DNA from: Heterodera schachtii
Lineage: Eukaryota > Nematoda > Chromadorea > Rhabditida > Heteroderidae
Assembly (NCBI GenBank): GCA_023374025.1
Contig: SIJG01000011.1
Location: forward strand, 1,679,317 to 1,743,316
Reading direction: 5' to 3'
DNA: 64,000 nt
The notes beneath the pieces are model-generated. The model was not told the DNA's origin and searched no databases. It saw only the letters and a program-made list of their open reading frames with translations. A program made the translations under genes and the position numbers. Positions 35,317 to 46,957 of this stretch are shown in pieces. How positions within the stretch are numbered: position 1 is the stretch's first letter; every line of letters starts with the position of its first letter.

Positions 35317-36101
35317 AAGTGATGGTGACGACGGATGGATACGATTGGGGAAATGTTTTACATATTATGATGGCTTATTATATGTGATACAATAATTAAT
35401 TTGATTTGGCAGCGATTTTTAAGAGAAGCATCGGTTCGCTCATCTTTACACACTTTCTATTCCTTAAATTTACCACACAAATACAAATATTATTTTCTTG
35501 CGCATTTTTTTTTACCATTTTTTCTGCAAATTAAATAAATTCACTGCTACAAAATATGTATGTGTAAATTAAAAATTATAAATGGTTTTTGGTTACAATT
35601 CTGCTGCTGAATTTGTTGTGCAAATGGTCCGAATTTGGCGTTCTGGGTCGAACATAATATTTTAACTCTTACCGAAATAACATTATCCAGAGAAAAAAAA
35701 ATCTCAAAAGGGGGGAGGGATGGGTACAACCGGCACGGTTCCGAGAAATTGATAAAATTTCCGAATGACAATTTTAGTCGAACAGGGTTCGGATTGGACT
35801 CGGAGTTAGCCTAAGTGTTAGTTAATTTGTTTGACCGGCGCTTCGAAATAGTTCGCATGGCCCATCATTTTCTCAGGCGTGACACTAATAAAAAAAAAGT
35901 AGTCTAAATTCGACAAAAATAATTTTAAATGTCCAATTTCAAAATCTTTTTACCCGCCGTCATTGAAGTCACTCAAAATAATTTTTACTGATTATTTTAA
36001 AATAAATTAGCTGAAACCACCCGCCGAATAACAACATTTCTTTATCCATTTCTGACCAACAAAAAAGGGGTAACAATGGGTTTTTTTGTCTTTGTGTGTG
36101 T
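35317..36101. other. Convergent 3' region of mdt-15 and rpl-9
   Basis: About 785 bp of A/T-rich DNA with the 3' UTRs of both genes. AATAAA occurs at about 35533 for the plus strand. The rpl-9 side (to about 36020) is the part duplicated near 15.2 kb. No additional gene. Confidence 0.5.
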
Positions 36102-37652
36102 TCATTCATCGGCAATGGCCACCTTCTCTGACACATAAATGCCGTCCAGGAATTTCCGAATGTCCTTGTTTTTGACGGTCGTCGACTGTTGGATGCGAGC
36201 AGCTGAATTTTGGGGAGAAAAAGTTATTAAACAAATATTTTTTATTTATGGGGTTGAAACGGTCAGTCGAAAACGATTCGCTTTGAACATTTTGGTAAAC
36301 AAAAACGAACACAGACTTTTTAACATGGAATGTCTGCCTAAATTGTAATCAAGATTTGATGATCAGGAGTCCGTTATTTGAAAATGGCAGTTTTCCTAAA
36401 GGGGATTTTTCCATGGAACCGACCCCGGTTTTTGACTGCCGAGTAAATAAAACAAGCAAATTGGGTCGATATTTCTCAGCACTCACCGGCCTGGGAGACT
36501 TTTTGGATGTCGGTACCGTCGATGATCAACTCGTCCTTCTGTTTGGTGGACATTACAGCGCTGACGCCTTGCGGTAGTCCGACACGGCGCACAAATTTCT
36601 CGCCCAAGAAGTTTCGAATCTAAAAAATGTCAGTTTTCCGGTTTTGCCGAAGGTATTTATAAAGGTAACGAAATTTTTGGGTTTTCATGGTGCAGGACGC
36701 GGCCCTAACCTTTCTCAGGGTATTTAGTGTACCAGTACTTAACAATGAATGTTTTAAAATTCCGAATCCGACCCTTAAACATTAAACTCGAGTAATTTTT
36801 GTTGGTAACAATTCAGTTTATCCCTCCCGCACATTCTGAATGGACATTTCTTGCATTGCTTCGATTTTGTGCAATTAATGTGAAAACATGAAACATATTC
36901 GAAATTGCTCAAAATGGGTGTCAATTCGTAAGAAGTGACCCTGAAAATCCCATCTTTTGGCGCTCGTCATATTACCATTTAAATTTTGTCAAAGTAACAT
37001 GGAGAATGTGCTTACAAAACACAATGTTCCGGGCAGGGTTGGAAGGCAACGCCCCCCCCCCCCCCCTGCACCAAAAAAGTCGCTAGTAACTAATTCAATT
37101 CAAAATCCCGGGACCTTCCCTGGGTTGCATATAATGCAAAGAAGACAAAACAAAACAAACCTCGACGACAGTGTTGTTCTCCTGCAGCGTGATGTTAATC
37201 GGAAAATGCGCGTAAACCGAGCGCATTTTGTACCGAAATCCAACAGTCACACCTTTGATCATGTTTTCAATGTGTGAGCACACTGTGCGAATGGCGGCCA
37301 ACTCTTTGCGGATGCCAAACCATTTCCGCACACGGAGCAGCTAAAAACCCACATTTTAGTATTTTGAGTTCAAAATTGTTCAATTTTGGACTTTTTTAAA
37401 CAAAAAGCGCCATCATTTCATCAACAATTCAGATATGAAAAGTGCACTTTATAAAATGCTACAGATTTGGTTGTCTGTTATTCAGAGTACTCAAAATACC
37501 TTCGGGTTTTCTCGCATAATTTCAATGTTTAAGTGGCGAAAGTCGCGCTTGAGCGTACCGCGCGGTCCCTTCACAGTCACAACACGGTTGTTGAGCGCGA
37601 ATGTGACATTGTCTGGGAATTTGACGATGTCGCTGGATTCAATCAGCTTCAT
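36102..37652 (-). CDS. rpl-9: 60S ribosomal protein L9 (uL6)
   Basis: Minus-strand exons 37500-37652 (ATG 37650-37652), 37161-37340, 36487-36619 and 36102-36202 (stop 36102-36104) give 188 residues; human RPL9 has 192. Diagnostic segments: [16 protein letters not shown] near residue 26, [39 protein letters not shown], and the C-terminal [18 protein letters not shown]. uL6 sits near the P-stalk base and sarcin-ricin loop of the large subunit. All introns are GT-AG and phases agree. The last exon, the last intron and the 3' flank are duplicated at 14761-15306. It diverges from the Pescadillo gene across about 0.5 kb, so two ribosome-related genes may share a promoter region. Confidence 0.98.
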
Positions 37653-38149
37653 TTTTCGATATGTTTAAACAGAAATTGGTCTGTAATTGACGGAAGATTA
37701 TTGTTTTTCTGAGGATAAGTACAATCAGAAAAATAAACATTTTGATGAGGTTATTTAGTAAGTTAATACAGTCCTTTCTATGAATTCTTAGCGTTTCTGA
37801 TGTTATTCTGTTTTTTAGGATTTCCGATTTCATGACTACAAATTAAGGGTTCATATTAAAATATTCGCAAGATTAACAATCGATGTTTTTATCTCGAGAG
37901 ATTCTATTTTTAAATTTATTTGGCATTTTATTAAGAGACTACATAACGTCAAAATAGTGAATTTAAAAAAAAATTTCACTAAAAGTTGTGACCTACTGAT
38001 TGGACTTATAAAAAATTTGATTGGACTCATCAGAAACCCTGAATGGACTCATAAAAGCCGACTTTGGTGTGTGTATTTTAGCGTTTGTGCAGTTTGAATT
38101 TTTATAATTTTGTTTCACCTTTGGTTTGCCCTAATTTTCTGCTCAAGCG
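37653..38149. promoter_or_regulatory. Divergent intergenic region between rpl-9 and Pescadillo
   Basis: About 500 bp upstream of both start codons, so it must contain both promoters. It carries three spaced copies of a GAxTGGACTYATxA word (near 37996, 38019 and 38041). Related words, GTCCAATCG near 38240 and GAATGGACGCATAAA near 38334, lie in Pescadillo intron 1. The repeats could be regulatory or a remnant element; the sequence alone does not decide. Confidence 0.5.
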
Positions 38150-41100
38150 ATGAGAATCAAGAAAAAGGTAAAAAATGAAAATTTTTGAGTTTTTTGGATT
38201 GAAATTGGAAGGTTTACGGCTATAGTTTAGTTTATGCGTCCAATCGAATTTTACGCGTCTTATCAATTGACCAAGTAGAAAAAAGTTATTTCCTAAGAAA
38301 CTGGGGATGGTCATTGTTCGGACGCTAAAAGTCGAATGGACGCATAAATCGAACTAGAGTCCGGTCGTAGATCAATAACTAAACATAAGCCTTTTGCTGT
38401 TTTTCTCTCCCGCCTCGGGGCAGGGGACACTGCGAAATGTCACATTTTCGGATATTTTTTTCACCGTTTTCAGTTTGCGAGTGGCACTGCCCGGGTGTTC
38501 ATCTCGCGGAAGAAGGCGCTGAAGAAGTTGCAGTTGAATTTGAGGGATTTTCGGCGACTTTGCATTTTGAAGGGTATTTACCCGCGCGAGCCGAACAGTG
38601 CGAAGAGGGCGAACAAAGGGGGCAGCAGCGAGCACAAAATCTTCTACCACCTCAAGGACATCAACTTTTTGGCCCAGGAACCGTTACTCGACAAGTTCAG
38701 GGAGTACAAAGTGTGTGAATCGGACCACAGAATGGTCATTATTAGTCACAAAACGTCCCAAACCGTAAAAAACGCAAGAATTTGAGTTTTTTTTGTTCCT
38801 AATTCTGCGTATTCTTTTTGCCGGCATTCAAAACGATGCCAATGTGCAGTGTTTTAATATTTATCCTATTTGGTGTTGCCCATTATTTGTATTCATTTGT
38901 TTAGGCCTTTCTGAAGAAAGTCACCCGGGCACGAGCCAAGCGTGACCATTTGAAGTTGGAGGGACTGCTCCGTGCCAAGCCCATCTTCAGCTATGACCAT
39001 TTGGTGCGCGAAAGGTGTGTCGTGATTCTATCACCATTTTTTGAATTTTCGATGTTTAAATCCCAATTTAATAAATTTAGGTTTAAAATCCCATTTTTTC
39101 CTCGCTTTTCTAAGGTATCCGACTTTTGCGTCCGCTTTGCGCGACTTGGACGACGCGCTGTGCCTTTGTTTTGCCTTCTCCGCACTGACACAGTCGAAAA
39201 TTGCGCGGCCGCGAACAATTGGCCAATGCCGCCGGGCGGTCACCGAATTCATGCATTTTGTGATTGAGGCGAAGGCGTTGCGGAAGGTTTGTGTCACTTT
39301 GGCATTTCATCTTACAATTAGCCTTGCAAGAGGCGTTGGAACTCAATTTTTTGACAATTTTCCTCAAGAAAATCCCTTAAATTTTTCTTTCTTTTTTTTC
39401 GTTCGACATCCTTTATTCGTGCTTTCGACTAATTCTGCTGAAAGAGATTCATCTAACACAAGAAGAGGGGCTGAAAAACTCCTTAAATTTTGAATATCCT
39501 TTAAAGATTACATAAAAATTCCAAGATTTTTCCCCTTGCGGCGCCAATCGGCACCTGCCGGGCCCAAAAACTTAATTTTCTATTAAAAAAATTGTCTCGG
39601 AATTACAAAAATGTTGCTTGGACGAGATCTGTTTCTAACTAAACTCATTTGCAGGTGTTCATCTCCATCAAGGGAGTGTATTACCAGGCGGAGATTTTGG
39701 GCGAACGCGTCACTTGGGTGGTTGGCCACGAAAGGGCCGTCGGACGCGCCAACGAATTGGACTTTTCGGTTGGTGGGCCTAACTTTTGTTAATCGGAATT
39801 TGCAAAATCGCCATGAATTTTCTTTTGCCGTTCATTTTCCACCCTTTCTGCTCAGGTGATGGCCAACTTTGTCGACTTTTACCTCTGCATGCTTTGCTTC
39901 GTCAATTTCCGACTTTACAAAACGCTCGGCCTTTTCCATCCGCCGCAATTGCGCCGCCAGCAAATGCCATCGGAAAACGACTGTACGTGCTGCTGTTTTG
40001 GCTGTTTTACCGTGACCCCACCAATTCGCTTTTTTTTGAATCCGATGACACTCACTTTTTTATTTACTTACAATTAGCATGTTGCAGTTTAAATTCCAAA
40101 TTTTGATTGTTTTCAGTTTCGTTTGACCATTCTAATGAGCTTGACGAGCGCGTCTATTCGCTGGCGTTTCCGCTCAAACGCACCGACAAAATGGACGTCG
40201 ACGGTTGCGGCGAACCGTCCATCATTGATACATTTGCGGAGGACGACGCCGAAGGCGGTGAATCTCTGGCGGAGAAAATGCGCCAAGCGGAAGTGCAGAA
40301 AACACTGTTTGCCAAATGCAAATTCTTCCTGAACCGCGAAGTACCCAAGGAGGCGCTTGCCTTTGTCATCCGCTCCGGGTGAGCATTAAAAAGTCGGGGA
40401 AACCCTTAGGAAAATATACAAAATCTCAAAATTTTCGGCGTCATTTTCTAAATAATATCGGTCGATGTTTTTAGCGAAATTGAAAAAGCCATTGAACAGA
40501 GTCACCTAAGCCTATGTACGAGTTTTCATGACACCATTTAAAATGGTATTTTTCGTATTAGAAGATTTTTTAGATTACCATTGACTATTTTTTCGCCCTT
40601 CAGTACATAATCAATCCTTCGATTTCAAAGCCGCGGTTGCTAATCCGGCAAATTCTAATTTTTATGGGTTTTCAAATTTTTCCTCATTGAAATTCGGGGA
40701 AAAGTCCTCTATCGCATGAATAATTTGTAAGTTAACTCTTTTAGTGGGGGCTTCGTCTGTTGGGACGGATGCGCTCCGAATTCGGTTGACGAACACAGCG
40801 AACAAATCACTCACCAAATTGTGGACAGAAATGTGGAAAAGACCAACATTAACAGGTCATCCAATCTCTTTTGAAGCCAAATCTTGTGGTTACACTGTCT
40901 GCGGATATCACACAAAATTATTCATGTAGGCACTGGAAAATGGAGTTTTGACCACGCGTTCGGTTTGGGGAACAACTCCCCCGGACCCACCCCTCCCCTA
41001 AAAATTAGAATATTTTTAAATAGAAAATTTCAAAATTTACGATGGACTACACGTTTTTCAAAAAAAAAACTCCAAAAAACCAAATAAGAAGAAAATAACG

Positions 41101-42472
41101 ACCTAAAAAAGTGATAATAGTCACTGATTGGACGCGAAATCCGGAATAGAGCAATGAATCTGACTCAAAAAATAGTTGTTTTTTATTCCAATACAACCCC
41201 CACTTATATAATTTGAACCAGTTCATTCATTGCTCTGCCACCCCCCCCCCCCTCATCCAATTGCAATTCGTCCTGTTCAGAGTGTACGTGCAGCCCCAGT
41301 GGGTGTTCGACTGTTTCAATGCGCGGCGCATTTTACCTCCGGCCAAATACGCGCCGATGGCCGCGCTGCCGCCCCATCTTTCGCCCTTTGTCGATGCACA
41401 ACATTTGGAAGTCGGCGCCGGTGCTTACATTCCCTTGGAACGCATTGAACACGCACAGCAACAGAATGGAACGGGTCAGTCACTAGCAATAGTCAAGTTT
41501 TTAACAATGGGTTAGTGTTGTGTCCCCGGGTATGCTGCGGATACAGCAGTTAGATATCGAAATATCGGATTTTTGCAAATTTTTTGTACCTATTTTGGCA
41601 TGTTCGGTTTTGACAATTTTTTGTTTGGTAATGTAAAGATCGGATTTAATCCCATATTTTTCGATGTAATAGACTATAAAAAAACTTAAACATACACAGA
41701 AACTCGGGATTTTTTCACCTCCTCCTTTCATATTTTCAGATTTGTCAGCATTTTTGGATGGCACAACTCCGGCGAAAAGTGCCAAAAAGGACAGCGCCAA
41801 AGGGAAAAATGAGGCGGCGGACGGCGAAGGGGCGAAAATGGGCGTACGAAAGTCGAAAGTGTTGGCCCGTGAAAGTCGACAGAAGCAAATAAACGAAGAG
41901 GTGGGCTTCTTACACACAGTTTTGCTCAAGCATTTTGGCTTTTTAATGTAAAAATTCAATTTTCATGAAAAAGACAGAAAAACCACTAAAAATTTGCTTA
42001 ATGACATTTATGGAGCAAATTCGTTTCCTTCCTTACCCCATCGGCACTTTTATAATTGGGACACTCCAGTGCTTATACTTAGGCCATCGTAAAATTCAAA
42101 TTTTCAGTTTTTTATTCAAAATTTAGAATAAGTATCCCCTTCCCCCTCCTATTCCCCACGCCCCCACACCGTTCCCTTTGGTAAATTTAAAAAAACCTTC
42201 TCGGGAATGGGGAAGGACCTGCTCCAACAATTTAGGACACTCCCAAGCCAGAAAAGCTTTCCTGTTTTCCTTGGTCAAACTTTTTTTTTCTCAAAAAATC
42301 TTTCAAATTTTAGGGTCACAATTTGAAACTTCGCGAGATGATGGTGCCGAAGAAGCACCGGCGCGTGTACGGAAAGATCAAATACGGGCTGAAGAGGAAG
42401 GCGCGCGAGGCGAACAAATTGGCGGAGAAGCGGGCGAAATTGACGACGGACGGCAAAGGGACGAAAGAGTGA
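38150..42472 (+). CDS. lpd-7: Pescadillo (PES1) ribosome biogenesis factor
   Basis: Eleven exons: 38150-38167, 38474-38710, 38905-39014, 39115-39286, 39655-39768, 39856-39982, 40117-40378, 40745-40855, 41281-41474, 41740-41900 and 42314-42472; 554 residues, phases all consistent. The first exon has only six codons (MRIKKK). The N-terminal Pescadillo domain is clear ([54 protein letters not shown]), a BRCT domain lies at about residues 310-405 ([28 protein letters not shown]), and the tail is Lys/Arg-rich ([20 protein letters not shown]). It is a subunit of the PES1-BOP1-WDR12 complex, needed for 27S/32S pre-rRNA processing in the nucleolus; the C. elegans gene is lpd-7. AATAAA overlaps the stop codon region (42472-42477). 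Confidence 0.97.
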
Positions 42473-43163
42473 ATAAAAGTGAATGAAATGCGATGGGAAG
42501 GCAAAGTTTGTGGTGTTCTGCCGTCATCCAATTGTCACAATTTTTGTTATTTTGTTCAAAACATTTTGTTTGCTCCTGAAAAGGCATTGTTCGCAATTAA
42601 ACAAATTAAAAATGGAAAAGCCATTTCATTTTATGATTTTTAAATGGCCTTTAATTGAGGCGGGGTTTCCGACATCGTGGTAAATAAATTTAAATGCGCG
42701 ATTCCATCCCACAAAAAAAAATTGTTTTTAATTCGTAATTCTGAAGAAGATCAACTAAAATCTGTTCACTTTTTCAATGCCATTTTAGAAAGATCACAAT
42801 CATGGGATCCCTTTTGTGGGTTCAAACAAAATTCATTACAAAATGATGCATAAATTTCCTTTGGTGTCCAAAATTTATTTGTCGTTGTCAAAGACCAAAC
42901 ACAAAAGCGCATGGGAAAAAGAAACCACGCGTTTACAAATGTATAAAAGGGAGAACAAACAGCGGAGAGAGAGGGAGAGAATACATTATATGTATAATAT
43001 ATATATTTGTATGACATATCACAACAATTCATTCAGTGTCTTTTTGTTTTTGTCTGTCCAAAAGTGTGCAATTCGTTCGCCTCCGTGAATACGTGTCCGT
43101 TCCGTCGATGACATTATTTGGGGTGTGTTGGTGTCGTGTTTTGCGGGCAGTTCGTTCGACGTC
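42473..43163. other. Convergent 3' region of Pescadillo and SPOP
   Basis: About 690 bp of A/T-rich DNA with the 3' UTRs of both genes. No further gene recognised. Confidence 0.5.
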
Positions 43164-46100
43164 TCAGAATTGTCGCGGCCTTTTCCGGGGCGGTTGGTTC
43201 AGAATGATGGGCGGCGTCTGCTGGGTGGCCAACGCCTTGAACACCTGCTCGAGCAACGGCGGGTGCTCCTTGACCAGAATCTTCCACCCGTCCGACTCCA
43301 TCACCTGGGGGGGGGGGGGGAGGGAAATTGAATTATGACGAAAAGCGAAGAAATGTTCCAATAAAATTCTAAAATTCTTCCAACGACACCTATCTTCATC
43401 GCCGGAACTCCCATTTTGTCATTTTTTGGGAATTTGATTACAAAATGCGGAAAAAACCGGTCATTTTCCGGCGAAAAACGCCTAAAAATCATAATTTTTC
43501 TCTCCGGTGCTAGAATTTTCGAACAATATGGCGAAATATTCTCTAAAAATGTTCCATCCCCCCATTAAATGCGCCGAATTTTGCCCCAATTTCCCAAAAC
43601 CTCGTTGGCGTGCAAGTTGATGAATTCAACAGCCTGCGTTTTTAAGTGTTCCGCCGAGTGCAGGTCGGCCAAAATGAGCGTTTCGCACGCGTTTTCGTTG
43701 GTCAGCGACAAACAGAGCGACTGTTCGCACATCACCTGCACAAAAGCAAAAAATTCTCAAACAGAAGTTTAAAAAAAAACAAAAATAAGTAATGTTAGTT
43801 TTTTTTTAGTAAAATACCAAATTTTTTTTTTAATTTTAGGATGAATCACTACTAACAATAATTTTCTTTAAAAATTTTGCCAAACGTCGTTAGATTTTTT
43901 ATTGAAACTTTTCTTATAAAAACTGCCTAATTTTTGTTTTTTGAAACCTAATCCCCTATCAAAAACAGAAAAACAGTTTATTGTATTGTCGCTGATTTCG
44001 ATTTTTAGCAATTTTGAGGGCTCGCTTTTTCTCCAAAATCCCACCTTTAGTCTCTCCAATTGGTATTTGTCCGCCGCCGCCAACAGTTCGTCCGCCATCC
44101 GTTCCAAATTGGGCGCGTTGCCCGTGTACATGAACCGCAGCATTTCCTTCAGCACTTCCGGGTCGATGTCCTCGATGTTCACCCGGTCGTTCTGCGCCTC
44201 GCTCATCCCATGCTCAAACATTGCGGCGAACACCGGCGACCGACACGCCAACAAAGCCTTGTGACCCTGGGGAAGTGGGGAGTTAATGGAACAAAATGTC
44301 AAGAAAGATATGACATCATTTTTAATGGGACCGAACATTTTCGATATTCGATCTCATGTTTTTAAGAAGGCGTTCACTTTGGTCCGACTGCATTATAAAA
44401 GTGCCATCAGAAGATTTTTACATCTATTCACTTCTTAATGAATCTATTTATAAATTTTCTGGTTTTCTTAATTTATTAGGTGTTTATTTCGCAACATAAT
44501 AAAAACCTTTTTAAAAAAAAGAAATATTAAATTTTAAGTTTTTAATTGAAAACGATTTATAAGAAAGTTGCAAAATTCTTTCAGTTTTTCTGGGGGGGGG
44601 GGGGGGGGGAATTCGCATCCTTGGTGACGATTCTCTCACAATCAGGGAAAATGAAAAAATAAACTACCAAGTAAAATGGATGTATCAATTTTGGTGGTAA
44701 AACTGCAAAGACTGGGTCAGAAACTGGACGACAAATTTACCGGAAATTCCTTGTTGCCCGAGGACAGCACACAGTCGGCGAAGAAGCCCTTCTCGAACAG
44801 AATGCCCATGTCGTCCGAGAGGCGACAGGGCGGCACCCGAAATTGCATCATGTTGGACTGGCCGGTGACATTCACCTGAAAAGTGGAAAATTGGCTACCG
44901 AATGGAACATTGGGGACGGAAAATGAATTCGAATCCGGAAATGCCGGGAATTCTGTAGGGATGCCGACCAAAAAATGAGGCGCTTACAGTGTCCGCGACG
45001 ACGGACACTTCGCAAAAGATGGACAGCCGATCGTCAGGCAGCAGTCCGTTCTGTTCGTCCAGCAAAAAGTCGCGGCGGATGAACTTCTTGAAGCCCCAGT
45101 CTTTGCCTTGCACAAATCGATAGGCGCGCTGTGATTCTGTGGAAGAAATTTAATAATGACGATTATTCAAATGGTCCAAAACAAGGAATAACTTTTCACA
45201 GCACTTATTTTTTTTGTAAGTGGTTCGGCGGGACCGAAAATACCGTCGGTAAACATTTTTAAATTTTTCCTAAAATTTCGAGTGCGGTATGTCTTTGGGG
45301 TGTACGGTTTTGGAGTCACTTTTGTCGCATAATATATTTTATTTATTTATTTTTAGTCGGTAATTTCTAAGAAACTTGGCACTTTATGTGCCGTCCCAAT
45401 TCCCTCCGCCCGTCATTCAAATCACTCACCCATCGCTTTGGTCTCCTCCCGTTTGGCGTTCAGAATGGAGAACTTGAATTTGGCCCGCACCTCCGTCTTG
45501 TTGCATTGCACCAGCAGCAAATACAAGGACAAGTAGTCCTTGGACTCCTCGTCGAGGCCCTTCGGGTTGATGCGCAGGCACCACTTCAGCTTGTCGTGGG
45601 GCCGGCACTAAACAAATGGACAAATTTTACGGCGTAATAATTAGGAAATGTGACAAAAACCCAAATTCAAGTCCCACGGGCAATGAGTGAATCGAATCAA
45701 CCAAAAATCGAAATTTAAATCATTTTTGCCAATCAAATTTTCAAATACCATGCAGCCCAAAGGTTTAAGAATGAACACGAACCCAAAAAACGTTTTAATA
45801 GGGAAAAACCTGAATGTTGAACTCTTCAAAACTTCGCCCATTTCCTCGCGACAAAAAGAAAAGTTGTTAATCTAAAAGGGGAATATTTCAGACATTGGTA
45901 TAATTGAAGTGCAAATTAAAATCAAAAATGCCAAACACAACTCACCGTCCACATGTAGTTAAACCTAAAAAAGAACAATAACAATTTGATTGGTGCTAAA
46001 AAATTGGGTGTACTGCTCGAATTCCAAGGCTGAGCAAGGCCAAGTCAAAGTAATCCAAAAGTTATTAACAGGTAAAGAAATTTTATACATCTTATTATGG

Positions 46101-46471
46101 AAAAAAATCGACAAATTTTCTTGGCCCAGCCCTGTCCTCCGTCTTCCCCTATTTTATTTTGCATTTTCCCCGTCCCATGGCACTTACTTGACCACCTTGA
46201 CCTGCGTGTTGCACCAATTCTCCGCAATCGGCAACATGCCGAGGCCAATGTCCAGCGGAATCACTGAGGAGGAGGACGACGACGAGGAGGACGTGCTGCT
46301 AGTGCCAGACGCGGAAGAAGCGGCCGCCATGCCCAGGCCGCTCAGCGGCGACATGGACCGGTACTGCTGATGGGAGGATCCGACCGCACTGTTCCCTCCG
46401 GCACCGCTCCCACCGCCGCTGCTGCTGCTCGTACTGCTCCCGCCTCCGCTGTTGCTGCTCTGCTGGGCCAT
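43164..46471 (-). CDS. SPOP-type MATH-BTB substrate adaptor for cullin-3 ubiquitin ligase
   Basis: Minus-strand exons: 46188-46471, 45946-45964 (19 nt), 45810-45871, 45430-45607, 44988-45136, 44741-44875, 44045-44266, 43601-43735 and 43164-43304; about 441 residues. A Ser/Gly-rich N-terminus is followed by the MATH domain ([75 protein letters not shown]), the BTB domain ([52 protein letters not shown]), the BACK/3-box region, and a basic C-terminus (PPRKRPRQF) like the SPOP nuclear signal. The family binds Ser/Thr-rich degrons and recruits CUL3. Exon 45430-45607 is one base short (178 nt); the duplicate at 15649-15827 has 179 and the intact frame. Met 46471 is the first in the visible exon, but an acceptor upstream (about 46519) allows a 5' exon. 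Confidence 0.95.
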
Positions 46472-46728
46472 GCTACCGGTCGGACAGTTGGCAATGTAAC
46501 CGGGACCATCCGTAACCTTTACAGGGGGGGGGGAATGGGTGATGCACACAAAACACAGGAATGAAATGGCAAAGATTTCAAGGCCATAGGACACCAACTC
46601 CAATCCCCACGGGTGTATTTGTCCAAAGAAAAATGATGGAATGAATTAGAAAACAAAAATATGTCGAACGATTTGGAGAACACATCAAGTTTTGTGAATG
46701 CAATTTGGTGTTCCTCCGCTGAAAACCC

Positions 46729-46957
46729 AACTCGTACTGCCCCGAATCGTCATGTTTTTCGACAAAAAATCGTCATAACTTTTGTCAGAATCGACCAAAA
46801 CAGACATTTTTGGTACCATTCAGTAGCCCTTAAAACTCTATTTTTTGAAAAAGTGCAATTCAAAATTAGAAAAAAAACATATTTAATTTGAGAAAGTTAT
46901 GAATTTTTGTTAAAACAGCACGATTCGGGGCAATAGTTGTTGGCCTAGCACGACTTG
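46729..46957. repeat. Foldback element, CTCGTACTG-ended family (copy 2)
   Basis: Starts AACTCGTACTGCCCCGAATCGTCATG and ends with the degenerate complement CAGCACGATTCGGGGCAATAG. The interior CGTCATAACTTTTGTC and TGGTACCATTC words match copy 1 at 31979-32182. Confidence 0.6.
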
